Below the pieces are notes generated by a model. It was not told the origin of the DNA. It saw only the letters and a program-made list of their open reading frames with translations, and ran no database searches. From assembly GCA_946481475.1 (NCBI GenBank), contig CAMLOB010000032.1, forward strand, positions 1-13,880: a stretch of DNA of 13,880 bases, read 5' to 3'. Both the position numbers and the translations under genes were made by a program. The stretch comes from an uncultured Chlorobiota bacterium (GTDB lineage Bacteria > Bacteroidota > Kapaibacteriia > OLB7). Below are positions 8,539 to 13,880 of the stretch, piece by piece. Every line of letters begins with the position of its first letter. Position 1 is the stretch's first letter.

Positions 8539-8928
8539 TTATTCTATGCCCGGGCCGGAATTTGCGGCATCGTAGAGAAGACCCAGTATCTCCACCATGT
8601 CCACACCGGCCGGCGGTTCCACTTCCTGACCTGCGGCGTCGTACCAGTTCCCCTCAACAGTCGGATCGTCTCCCGGATTTTCGGGCGGCATGGCCATACC
8701 CACAAAATGATGGGTGCCGCAGGGACCGCTCAACGTCACGTCGTAGTGATCGATCGAGATCGGCGGCCATCCCCACTCCAGACTGACGTCAACCCAGCCG
8801 GTGATGTGCCATTCGCATCCGTCGGACGAGGTCACGTTATGGTCCAGATAGATTTTTCTCGCAAGCGCGTCCTGGGCCAGAAAGCCGATAAAAACGGCAC
8901 AAACGAGTGTAAGCTTGAGAACTTTCAT
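8539..8928 (-). CDS. Small secreted protein of unknown function
   Basis: 129 aa with a clear signal peptide (MKVLKLTLVCAVFIGFLAQDALA, cleavage expected after ALA at residue 23). The mature part of about 106 aa has two cysteines (C38 in SSDGCEWH and C70 in SGPCGTHH) that could form a disulfide. It also has several aromatics (WGWPP, NWYDAAG) and a proline/glycine-rich middle. The pattern suggests a small beta-rich extracellular or periplasmic protein. There is no lipobox (no cysteine at the cleavage site) and no T9SS sorting domain. The start is well supported: GGAGG lies 5 nt upstream of the ATG (8934-8938 on +). It is convergent with the 533-aa gene. I recognise no family. Confidence 0.8.
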   Translation of the reverse strand: MKVLKLTLVCAVFIGFLAQDALARKIYLDHNVTSSDGCEWHITGWVDVSLEWGWPPISIDHYDVTLSGPCGTHHFVGMAMPPENPGDDPTVEGNWYDAAGQEVEPPAGVDMVEILGLLYDAANSGPGIE

Positions 8929-9030
8929 TCCTGCCTCCGTTTTTAATGATTGTGTAGAATATCCGACTCCGGCACAAAGAAAAAAGGGGGCCGGAGTTCA
9001 CGGACGAGAATGTTCCCGCCCGTTGAGGTT

Positions 9031-9064
9031 CCCGTCACTCTGCAGAGTGGCGGGGCTTGCAAGC
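9031..9064. repeat. Compound palindrome
   Basis: Arms CCCGTCACTC (9031-9040) and GAGTGGCGGG (9045-9054) pair over 10 bp with one G-T wobble around TGCA. They are followed directly by the perfect palindrome GCTTGCAAGC (9055-9064). No T-run follows on either strand, so terminator function for ruvC is doubtful. It looks like a second REP-type palindrome without the GTAG foot seen at 9843. Confidence 0.6.
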
Positions 9065-9109
9065 GCAAAAATTATACTACATAGTGGGGACCGATCATAG
9101 TCCGAAGCG

Positions 9110-9172
9110 GAATTCGGTCGGAAAGGATGAGAATTCGGTCGGGTCGGAGCGGAATTCGGTCGGGAGTGGAAT
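9110..9172. repeat. Three tandem 21-bp repeats with GAATTCGGTCGG core
   Basis: The 12-mer GAATTCGGTCGG occurs at 9110-9121, 9131-9142 and 9152-9163, exactly 21 bp apart. The remaining 9 bp of each unit are variable and purine-rich. The array lies 33 bp past the ruvC stop codon. No other copy of the core is seen in the window. Confidence 0.85.
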
Positions 9173-9204
9173 GAAGGAGGAGCGATGGTTCCCACGAAGC
9201 GATC

Positions 9205-9744
9205 TCACTTTCCCACCCGCTCCGGGTTCTCGGTCACGAACTGCTTCCAGCTCTTTACCCGTGCGCGCGGGCGCATCAGTTTCGATGCGTGGCAGATGGC
9301 GACGCCGAGCGCGTCGGTGGCGTCCAGCGGGAATTCCTCCCGGTCGTTGAGTTTCAGGAGCATCCGGACCATGTAGGCCACCTGTTCCTTGCCGGCGTTG
9401 CCGTGTCCGACCACCGACTGTTTGACCTCGCGCGGAGAATACTCCGATGTCGGAATCTCCCGCAGTGCGGCGGCCAGGATCGAGACTCCCCGGGCATGCC
9501 CCAGCTTCAGCGTCGACTGGACGTTCTTCGAGTAGAAGGCCGACTCGATGGCGAACTCGTCCGGCATCGTCCGTTCGATCACTTCCATCAGTTCCACGTG
9601 GATCGTCCGCAGCCGCAGCGGCATCGACACCTTCGGGCCGGTCCGGATCACGCCGCAATCGACAAGCGTATATTTCTTCCCCTTGCAATCGATCACGCCG
9701 TAGCCGGTGATCAACGTTCCGGGGTCAACTCCTAAAATGCGCAT
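9205..9744 (-). CDS. ruvC: Crossover junction endodeoxyribonuclease RuvC
   Basis: Resolves Holliday junctions by paired nicks, acting with the RuvAB branch-migration motor in homologous recombination and repair. At 179 aa it has the usual length. The RNase H-like fold's acidic residues are all present: D7 in MRILGVDPG, E67 in FAIESAFYSKN, and D141 and D144 in DATDALGVAICHA. The aromatic F70 after E67 corresponds to the junction-contacting phenylalanine of the family. The conserved stretches ARGVSILAAA (84-93) and SPREVKQSVVGHGNAGKEQV (103-122) are also present. ruvA and ruvB are not adjacent. The ATG at 9742-9744 has no strong Shine-Dalgarno but has a good promoter just upstream (9769-9797). 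Confidence 0.97.
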   Translation of the reverse strand: MRILGVDPGTLITGYGVIDCKGKKYTLVDCGVIRTGPKVSMPLRLRTIHVELMEVIERTMPDEFAIESAFYSKNVQSTLKLGHARGVSILAAALREIPTSEYSPREVKQSVVGHGNAGKEQVAYMVRMLLKLNDREEFPLDATDALGVAICHASKLMRPRARVKSWKQFVTENPERVGK

Positions 9745-9768
9745 GGTTGCCGTTCAGGTTTTGAGGGG

Positions 9769-9797
9769 ATAATACGACGAGAATGTGAGGGGGGCAA
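9769..9797 (-). promoter_or_regulatory. Predicted sigma70-type promoter of ruvC
   Basis: Reading on -, TTGCCC (9792-9797) is followed by a 17-nt spacer and TATTAT (9769-9774). Initiation is then expected near 9762, giving a leader of about 17 nt before the ruvC ATG. The -10 is preceded by GTCG, as in the two leader promoters at 11473-11501 and 11690-11718. Confidence 0.6.
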
Positions 9798-9834
9798 GGG
9801 GACAAATGAATGTCGATTTTCGAATGGCGATTGT

Positions 9835-10195
9835 CGAATGAGGTAGCCGCAGACTTCAGTCTGCGAACGGGCGGAGCGTGATGGTATATCGTGCACATCT
9901 ACCCTGCCCCTCCCTCTGGGCCTCAGTCCTGAAAGTCGAATGTTGATTGGAGAATGTTGAAGAGGTAGCCGCAGCCTTCATGGCTGCGAACTGAAAGTCG
10001 GATGTTGATTGGAGAATGTCGAAGAGGTAGCCGCAGCCTTCATGGCTGCGAACGGGCGGAGCGTGGTGGTAGATCATGCAAGTCTATCATGTACCATCTT
10101 CGGCTGCCCGGTCACCTTAACACTTCGGGTAGTGGAAACGAACCGCCGGCATTCCGTTGCCGTCCCGCCGCAGCCGTGAAGGCTGCGGCTACCGG
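9835..10195. repeat. REP-like palindrome array (three direct copies and one inverted)
   Basis: The core is GTAG followed by a GC-rich hairpin. Copy 1: GTAG 9843-9846, stem CGCAGAC/GTCTGCG 9848-9865. Copy 2: GTAG 9965-9968, stem CGCAGCC/GGCTGCG 9970-9988. Copy 3: GTAG 10027-10030, stem 10032-10050. Copy 4 is inverted: a 9-bp stem GCCGCAGCC/GGCTGCGGC at 10167-10189, with CTAC at 10189-10192. Copies 1 and 3 also share about 35 bp of downstream flank starting GAACGGGCGGAGCGTG. A GTAG foot 5' of a hairpin and paired inverted copies are hallmarks of REP/REPIN elements moved by RAYT (TnpA-REP) transposases. No RAYT gene is in the window. The array fills most of the 537 bp between ruvC and the first regulator gene; short open frames across it are not genes. 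Confidence 0.85.
9929..10052 (+). repeat. Tandem duplication of a 62-bp REP-containing unit
   Basis: Units 9929-9990 and 9991-10052 are each 62 bp and differ at only two positions (A/G at unit position 11, T/C at 30). Each holds a lead-in (CTGAAAGTCG, GTTGATTGGAGAATG) plus GAGGTAGC and the full REP hairpin. A degenerate form of the lead-in precedes copy 1. The high identity implies a recent duplication. Confidence 0.9.
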
Positions 10196-10281
10196 AACCT
10201 TTTCTTCCCTTTCATCCCATCTCCCGGTCTCCTATCTTTTCGCGGCAACAAACGAACCTCTCACCAACCAGGTTAACCATC

Positions 10282-11409
10282 ATGGCACGCAAACGGAGCG
10301 TGGAGATCCGCGAAGAGCTGGAAGAACTGGAACAGTTGCGGCGATACTACGCCGGGAAGCCTCAAGAGGGGCGCCTGCTGTTTCTGTGCTTTCTGAAGGA
10401 AGACCCGACGTGCTCGATCATCGAAGCATCACGCAAGGCGGGACTGAGCGAGCGTCGCGGAGAGCGGTTGTGGGGGACGTATCGGAAGAAGGGGCTGAAG
10501 GGGATGCTGGAGAGGAGGGAGTGGGGGGAGAGCGAAGAAGACGGGATGCAAACGGGAGCAACAACCGACGGCGAATCCGGAGCCCACTCGTTTTCGGAAG
10601 GGAGTTCCTTCTTCACGTTCATGTGCGAGGTGGCGAGGATTGCGGAGATGACGGATGTGAAGGAGTGGTTGTTTGGCCTGCGCAGGGCATTGCTCAGGTT
10701 CCTTCCCGACGTGGACCATATTATCCTGAACATACAGCATAGTCTGGAGTTGTCGAATTTGCCCCAAGGCTTTTCCGATACCATTTATCGACATCATGTC
10801 CTTCCGGATGGAACCTACGTTTCAACCTTCAAGAATCCCGACGGTGATGGTAGTCCGGTAGTAGAACCTCATCAACGGATTCTTCAGGAAGGAAAGAGTC
10901 AGGGAATTCCGTTTGATCGCTACCATCCGCCGGTCTGTCTGGACTTGTATCTGGACAGCGGAAAAAGAACGCTTCACCAACTGGATGACTACTTCACCTA
11001 TCTCGGAACGGTGATTCTGTTGCGATCGATTGACCGTTCTCCTTTTCCTCCTTCTCTATCCGATACCGCGGAGAAACTTCGGCCCGTACTCTCCTACATT
11101 TTTTCCGGCTTCATCGCCCGTCGGCATCAGTCGAATGAGATAGAATACACCGTTCAAAAGGTTTTTGCCCGCATGAAGAGTGAACAGAGATTGACCATAA
11201 GAGAAACAAATGTTTTGCGACTTGAAGTCTACGGACACTCTTACCGTGAAATCGCCGACATCCTCAACATCTCTCTCAGTACCGTCAAGACCCACATCCG
11301 CTCGGCATACAAAAAGCTTGGTGTCGGCAGTATCAGTGAAGTCTTCGGGAAATTCTTTTCTCCCCGGTGGAATATCGGCCGGAACGGGGAGGAGGAGAAA
11401 CCCGCGTAG
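10282..11409 (+). CDS. Regulator with IS630-like N-terminal HTH and C-terminal LuxR/GerE HTH (paralogue 1)
   Basis: 375 aa, predicted transcription regulator. Residues 1-22 form a charged helix (REELEELEQLRRYY). Residues 31-78 form a helix-turn-helix of the kind at the N-terminus of IS630-type transposases (RLLFLCFLKE...EASRKAGLSERRGERLWGTYRKKGLKGMLERR; the GL.G.LERR end is typical). After a polar linker (80-108), residues about 110-290 form a sensor-like region (ALLRFLPDVDHIILNI, YHPPVCLDLYLDSGKR, LRPVLSYIFSGFIARR) that may be GAF-like. Residues 304-348 are a canonical LuxR HTH: LTIRETNVLRLEVYGHSYRE, IADILNISLSTVKTHIR, KKLGV. The whole length aligns with the protein at 11770-12888. The 5' third is clearly more GC-rich than the rest: I counted about 65% in 10441-10500 and 40% in 11161-11220. 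There is no receiver domain or transposase catalytic domain. Ligand and targets are unknown. The upstream signal is weak (CCAGG). Confidence 0.88.
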   Translation: MARKRSVEIREELEELEQLRRYYAGKPQEGRLLFLCFLKEDPTCSIIEASRKAGLSERRGERLWGTYRKKGLKGMLERREWGESEEDGMQTGATTDGESGAHSFSEGSSFFTFMCEVARIAEMTDVKEWLFGLRRALLRFLPDVDHIILNIQHSLELSNLPQGFSDTIYRHHVLPDGTYVSTFKNPDGDGSPVVEPHQRILQEGKSQGIPFDRYHPPVCLDLYLDSGKRTLHQLDDYFTYLGTVILLRSIDRSPFPPSLSDTAEKLRPVLSYIFSGFIARRHQSNEIEYTVQKVFARMKSEQRLTIRETNVLRLEVYGHSYREIADILNISLSTVKTHIRSAYKKLGVGSISEVFGKFFSPRWNIGRNGEEEKPA

Positions 11410-11769
11410 GTTCGGTTTCTTACTCTGTCTTCCATAGCTTCCCACCTTCTGCAACATCCCTTCACTTTTTGCTTGCCTTCGGCAACGATTTGTCGTATGT
11501 TAACAAACGATAACATTCCGCTTGACTCAGGACGTAATCACGGACGACCGGAGGGCACAGTGGCGACAACTCACACCACATATAACTCTACCGACATCCT
11601 CCGGCATCCGGGATTACCCTCTTTGGGGTCGGTCTTCTTCATGATAGACTCTACCATTCGGCAACATGCTCCGAATTTTCATTCTCCTGTTGCGTCCTGC
11701 AACATTCGGTCGTATTTTGACTACTTCCCGCAAGGAAAGGGACGTTATCACGGACGACCGGAGCAAACT
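11410..11769 (+). promoter_or_regulatory. Duplicated promoter/leader modules upstream of paralogue 2
   Basis: Two diverged copies of one module lie in series. Copy A: TTGCCT (11473-11478), 17-nt spacer, TATGTT (11496-11501); leader box 11531-11553; GTGGCG at 11560. Copy B: TTGCGT (11690-11695), 17-nt spacer, TATTTT (11713-11718); leader box 11741-11763; GTGGCG at 11770. Both spacers contain GCAAC and end in GTCG. The two leader boxes are 23 bp long and differ at a single base; each ends in ATCACGGACGACCGGAG, supplying the GGAG ribosome-binding site. Boxes and GTGs are exactly 210 bp apart. GCAACAT-like words recur at 11451, 11482 (GCAACG), 11661 and 11699, and TGTTGC at 11688-11693 is the inverse; these may be operator half-sites. 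Confidence 0.7.
11690..11718 (+). promoter_or_regulatory. Predicted promoter nearest to paralogue 2
   Basis: TTGCGT (11690-11695), 17 nt, TATTTT (11713-11718). It would start transcription near 11725 and give a leader of about 45 nt that includes the conserved 23-bp box and the GGAG site. Its homologue in copy A has the same 17-nt spacing, which strengthens both predictions. Confidence 0.55.
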
Positions 11770-12888
11770 GTGGCGCGAACCCGAAGCATACGTATTCGCG
11801 AAAGCCTTGATGAGCTGGAGCAGCTGCGCCAGTATTATCAGGGGCGGCCACAGGCGCGCAGACTTCTCTTTTTAGCCTTCCTCAAGGAAAACCCGAAACA
11901 GACCATCGTCGAAGCGGCCCGCAAGGCCGGCATCTCCGATCGCCGCGGTCGCTACTGGTGGGATGCCTACCGGGATAACGGCTTGCAGGGGTTGCTGGAG
12001 CGGCGGGTGTGGAAGGTGGAGGAGAAGGTGGCGGAAAATAAAGAGGGATCCTATGCCTTGAATCCATCCGGTGCCGGTGCGGGTGAACAACCTTCGGATA
12101 TCTCCTATATCCCTTTTTTGAATGCTCTCGCTTCGATTTCATCTATCACAGCGGTGGATGAGTGGATCAGGGCCTTTCGTGAAGCTTTGCTCGCCTTCTT
12201 GCCTGATGTGGATTACGCGGTGGTCACGGTTCGTTCCGGTGTGAATGTGGTTCGACCTGGTGAGGAAAACGTTTATCACGTATTCCATCAGAATGTCCTA
12301 ACGGACGGTACAGTCGAGCGGAATGCCAAGTCATCAAAAGAATACAAGGATATGTTTCGCCAGTTGATTGAGGAGGGGCGTCAAAGAGGATTCCCTTTTA
12401 AGGATTATCATCCTCCCGTTGGCTTTGATTTCTATTTGGAGCCAGGCAAAAGAGGACGGACCGAGAATGAAGCAATTAACGTGTATATCGGGAGTATGCT
12501 ATTGCTTCGCAAGGTTACCGAGGCTGAGATGTCACAAACGACAATCGATTTTGTAGAGCGACTGCGTCCATTTCTCGGGTATGTCATTTCAGACTTTGTT
12601 GCTCGAAACAGTCTGGATCGCCCCGGCGCCGAGCTGTTCCAGGATGCGGTTCGCAGGGTAGCAAATGACATCAAACTATCAAGTCGCGAGCACCAGGTGC
12701 TTTTTCTGGAGATGCAAGGTCATTCATATCAGGAGATTGCGGACATATTACATATCTCATTGAACACCGTACAATCTCATATCCGTTCAGTCTACAAGAA
12801 GACCGGCGTCAACAAGCTTCCAGAGTTGTTTGCCAAATACTTTACACCCAGAGATTTTTTTGAAGGGAGAAAAGAAGAACAAAATTAG
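11770..12888 (+). CDS. Regulator with IS630-like N-terminal HTH and C-terminal LuxR/GerE HTH (paralogue 2)
   Basis: 372 aa from a GTG at 11770 (GGAG 6 nt upstream). This start matches paralogue 1 residue by residue (VARTRSIRIRESLDELEQLR against MARKRSVEIREELEELEQLR). The frame is open further upstream: an equivalent GTG at 11560 would give 442 aa and the open frame reaches 11473, but that extension has no counterpart in paralogue 1. Residues 32-78 are the IS630-like HTH (EAARKAGISDRRGRYWWDAY...NGLQGLLERR). Residues about 112-290 are the sensor-like region (FLPDVDYAVVTV, FKDYHPPVGFDFYLEPGKR). Residues 303-347 are the LuxR HTH (LSSREHQVLFLEMQGHSYQE, IADILHISLNTVQSHIR, KKTGV). Base composition drops within the gene: I counted about 67% GC in 11941-12000 and 47% in 12361-12420. 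Its own promoter module lies directly upstream. It may bind sites shared with paralogue 1 or form heterodimers with it; this is inference. Confidence 0.87.
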   Translation: MARTRSIRIRESLDELEQLRQYYQGRPQARRLLFLAFLKENPKQTIVEAARKAGISDRRGRYWWDAYRDNGLQGLLERRVWKVEEKVAENKEGSYALNPSGAGAGEQPSDISYIPFLNALASISSITAVDEWIRAFREALLAFLPDVDYAVVTVRSGVNVVRPGEENVYHVFHQNVLTDGTVERNAKSSKEYKDMFRQLIEEGRQRGFPFKDYHPPVGFDFYLEPGKRGRTENEAINVYIGSMLLLRKVTEAEMSQTTIDFVERLRPFLGYVISDFVARNSLDRPGAELFQDAVRRVANDIKLSSREHQVLFLEMQGHSYQEIADILHISLNTVQSHIRSVYKKTGVNKLPELFAKYFTPRDFFEGRKEEQN

Positions 12889-13300
12889 GAGCTATTCGAC
12901 TCTTTTATCGACTGTTTCGCTCCATACTGACTGTTTAAATGCTCGTAAACCGCTGTTTCCCATGATTGAAATCCTTGTTCACAACGCCGTACCTTTGTAT
13001 CGTCGGAAAAGAGAAAGAACAAAACGCACTAAGTCTGTATAGTCCGTATTGATCAAAGCCTTGTAGTCCATATCAAAAGGCATTTCGTTCATTGAAAGGT
13101 CGGCCGCGAGAGAGGAAACCAGGCACCACCCGAAGAATTTCGGGGAGGAGCACGGGTGTGATACCGTCTATTTATTACAATATCGACTGTTTACAACCCG
13201 GATTTCCACATGTTTGACTGATTGAAGACCCCCTCCCGAAAGTGGTAGGTTTGTACCACAACATCACGGGACATCAATCATACTTTAACGTATCGCGGAC
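12889..13300. other. Gene-poor, AT-rich region with short repeats and hairpins
   Basis: I see no convincing gene. TATCGACTGTTT occurs at 12906-12917 and 13181-13192, with a partial GACTGTTT at 12929-12936. TAGTCCRTAT occurs twice 24 bp apart (13040 and 13064). CCCGAA/TTCGGG (13129-13134 and 13139-13144) forms a small hairpin in a locally GC-rich patch (about 13097-13170). GTGGTA/TACCAC (13242-13247 and 13254-13259), flanked by TCCCG/CGGGA (13234-13238 and 13267-13271), forms a two-tier hairpin just upstream of the next gene. No known riboswitch or small RNA could be recognised. Confidence 0.45.
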
Positions 13301-13786
13301 ATGAAAGCCATCTTCTCAACAGCACTTCTGGCATTGGTTCTCGGAGCTTCGTCGCTCTTCTCACAGACGACGGCTCCGGAAGAGGGAGCCATCGCAATCG
13401 GGTCGTTCCAGATGGATCTGGACATTCTCTCCGAACCGCAGCCGGATATGCAGTACAGTGTTAGCAATGATGCTGGTACTGTAGTTACAACTGTATGGAT
13501 GACTTCAGGCGGCGATGTTCTGGTGACCACGACAGTTGACGAAGTCGGCGAGTGGAAAGAGAGCGACCCGCTCTACCACAACGCCACGATGGACTACACA
13601 TACGACAAGCTCGGTGCAAACGCAGTCTGGATGGCAAGTGAGATGGGATACGATGTCGGTCCGGAGACGAAGGTGACGATGGTGAAGAGCGTTGAGAACA
13701 CGGTGGATGCGGAGCGGAAGTATATGATTCACGAGAACGGGACCAACACCGAAGTTCAGCTTGTCCTTGACAACGGTACATATTGA
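13301..13786 (+). CDS. Small exported protein of unknown function
   Basis: 161 aa with a signal peptide (MKAIFSTALLALVLGASSLFSQ, cleavage expected around residues 21-22). The mature part of about 140 aa is acidic, lacks cysteine, and is rich in Val, Thr and Asp in a pattern of alternating beta strands (VVTTVWMTSGGDVLVTTTVD, YMIHENGTNTEVQLVLDNG). It is probably a soluble beta-sandwich-like periplasmic or extracellular protein. There is no lipobox, T9SS sorting domain or membrane segment. There is no Shine-Dalgarno before the ATG. The upstream 13234-13271 hairpin may lie in its leader. I recognise no family, and no operon partner is visible. Confidence 0.75.
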   Translation: MKAIFSTALLALVLGASSLFSQTTAPEEGAIAIGSFQMDLDILSEPQPDMQYSVSNDAGTVVTTVWMTSGGDVLVTTTVDEVGEWKESDPLYHNATMDYTYDKLGANAVWMASEMGYDVGPETKVTMVKSVENTVDAERKYMIHENGTNTEVQLVLDNGTY

Positions 13787-13880
13787 CTGATGACGAACGG
13801 CAAAAAGGCCGGGCACGTCCAGTAGGTCGTATGTAAAGAAACCGCGAAAAAGATTTTTGAAAATCAGGGCTTTCGTTCCC

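Larger units (their letters stand above)
8929..9204. other. Repeat-bearing intergenic region between ruvC and the small secreted gene
   Basis: Both flanking genes are on -, so this is the ruvC 3' side and the promoter region of the secreted gene. It contains an 8-bp inverted repeat ACTCCGGC/GCCGGAGT (8966-8973 and 8990-8997) with a purine-rich loop, a larger palindrome (9031-9064) and a 21-bp tandem repeat (9110-9172). TATTCT on - (near 8956-8961) could be a -10 for the secreted gene, but I found no matching -35. Confidence 0.45.

Noticed and set aside
8966..8997. Terminator for ruvC
   Set aside because: The 8-bp stem has a 16-nt loop, and its T-run (on -) lies inside the loop rather than after the stem.
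9095..9688. Alternative 197-aa frame overlapping ruvC
   Set aside because: It overlaps an intact ruvC with all catalytic residues, and the alternative frame has arginine-rich shadow composition.
9856..10077. 73-aa open frame on - and similar short frames over the REP array
   Set aside because: They are read-through of repeated palindromes, with the repeat translated twice.
10282..12888. IS630-family transposase genes
   Set aside because: Only the N-terminal HTH is transposase-like. No DDE catalytic domain or terminal inverted repeats are visible, and a LuxR HTH closes each protein.
10282..12888. Acyl-homoserine-lactone quorum-sensing LuxR receptors
   Set aside because: The central region does not show the autoinducer-binding domain pattern and no LuxI-type gene is present.
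12830..13042. 70-aa open frame overlapping the end of paralogue 2
   Set aside because: It begins inside the regulator gene in another frame and has no ribosome-binding site or recognisable domain.

Overview
The window is about 13.9 kb of fairly GC-rich bacterial DNA. One protein carries a type IX secretion (T9SS) type A C-terminal sorting domain. Other secreted proteins have N-terminal and tail-fibre-like domains that are common in the Bacteroidota/FCB group, and most genes have weak Shine-Dalgarno signals. I therefore infer an FCB-group bacterium, possibly of the Kapabacteria/Ignavibacteria/Chlorobi side. That placement is inference; there is no rRNA marker here.

Layout from left to right: (1) htpG (Hsp90 family) on +, ending in a strong hairpin terminator at 2369-2405. 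(2) Facing it on -, a likely two-gene unit of exported surface proteins. A 188-aa protein with a T9SS sorting domain (5809-6375) lies upstream of a 1088-aa protein (2438-5704) made of a signal peptide, a small N-terminal beta domain, many YadA-head-like GGG..N.A repeats and a tail-fibre-like C-terminal half. (3) On +, a 533-aa cytoplasmic helical protein of unknown function (6750-8351). It is followed by a 124-bp element bounded by perfect 14-bp inverted repeats, and then a convergent small secreted protein (8539-8928, -). (4) ruvC on - (9205-9744), with a 21-bp triple tandem repeat and a palindrome beyond its 3' end, a good sigma70-like promoter, and a REP-type palindrome array upstream (9835-10195). 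(5) On +, two tandem paralogous regulators (10282-11409 and 11770-12888). Each joins an IS630-transposase-like N-terminal HTH to a central sensor-like region and a C-terminal LuxR/GerE HTH. (6) A gene-poor stretch with small hairpins, then a small exported protein (13301-13786, +).

The most interesting part is the regulator pair. Both share an unusual two-DNA-binding-domain architecture and the same internal base-composition switch: GC-rich N-terminal module, much AT-richer sensor/LuxR part. The second gene is preceded by two diverged copies of a complete promoter/leader/ribosome-binding-site/GTG module, exactly 210 bp apart and in frame. Two isoforms (442 and 372 aa) could therefore be made. 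The REP-like array is the second notable structure: palindromes with a 5' GTAG foot, three direct copies and one inverted, including a 62-bp tandem duplication.

I see no tRNA, rRNA, CRISPR array or complete insertion sequence. No genes here form a recognisable defence or biosynthetic system.
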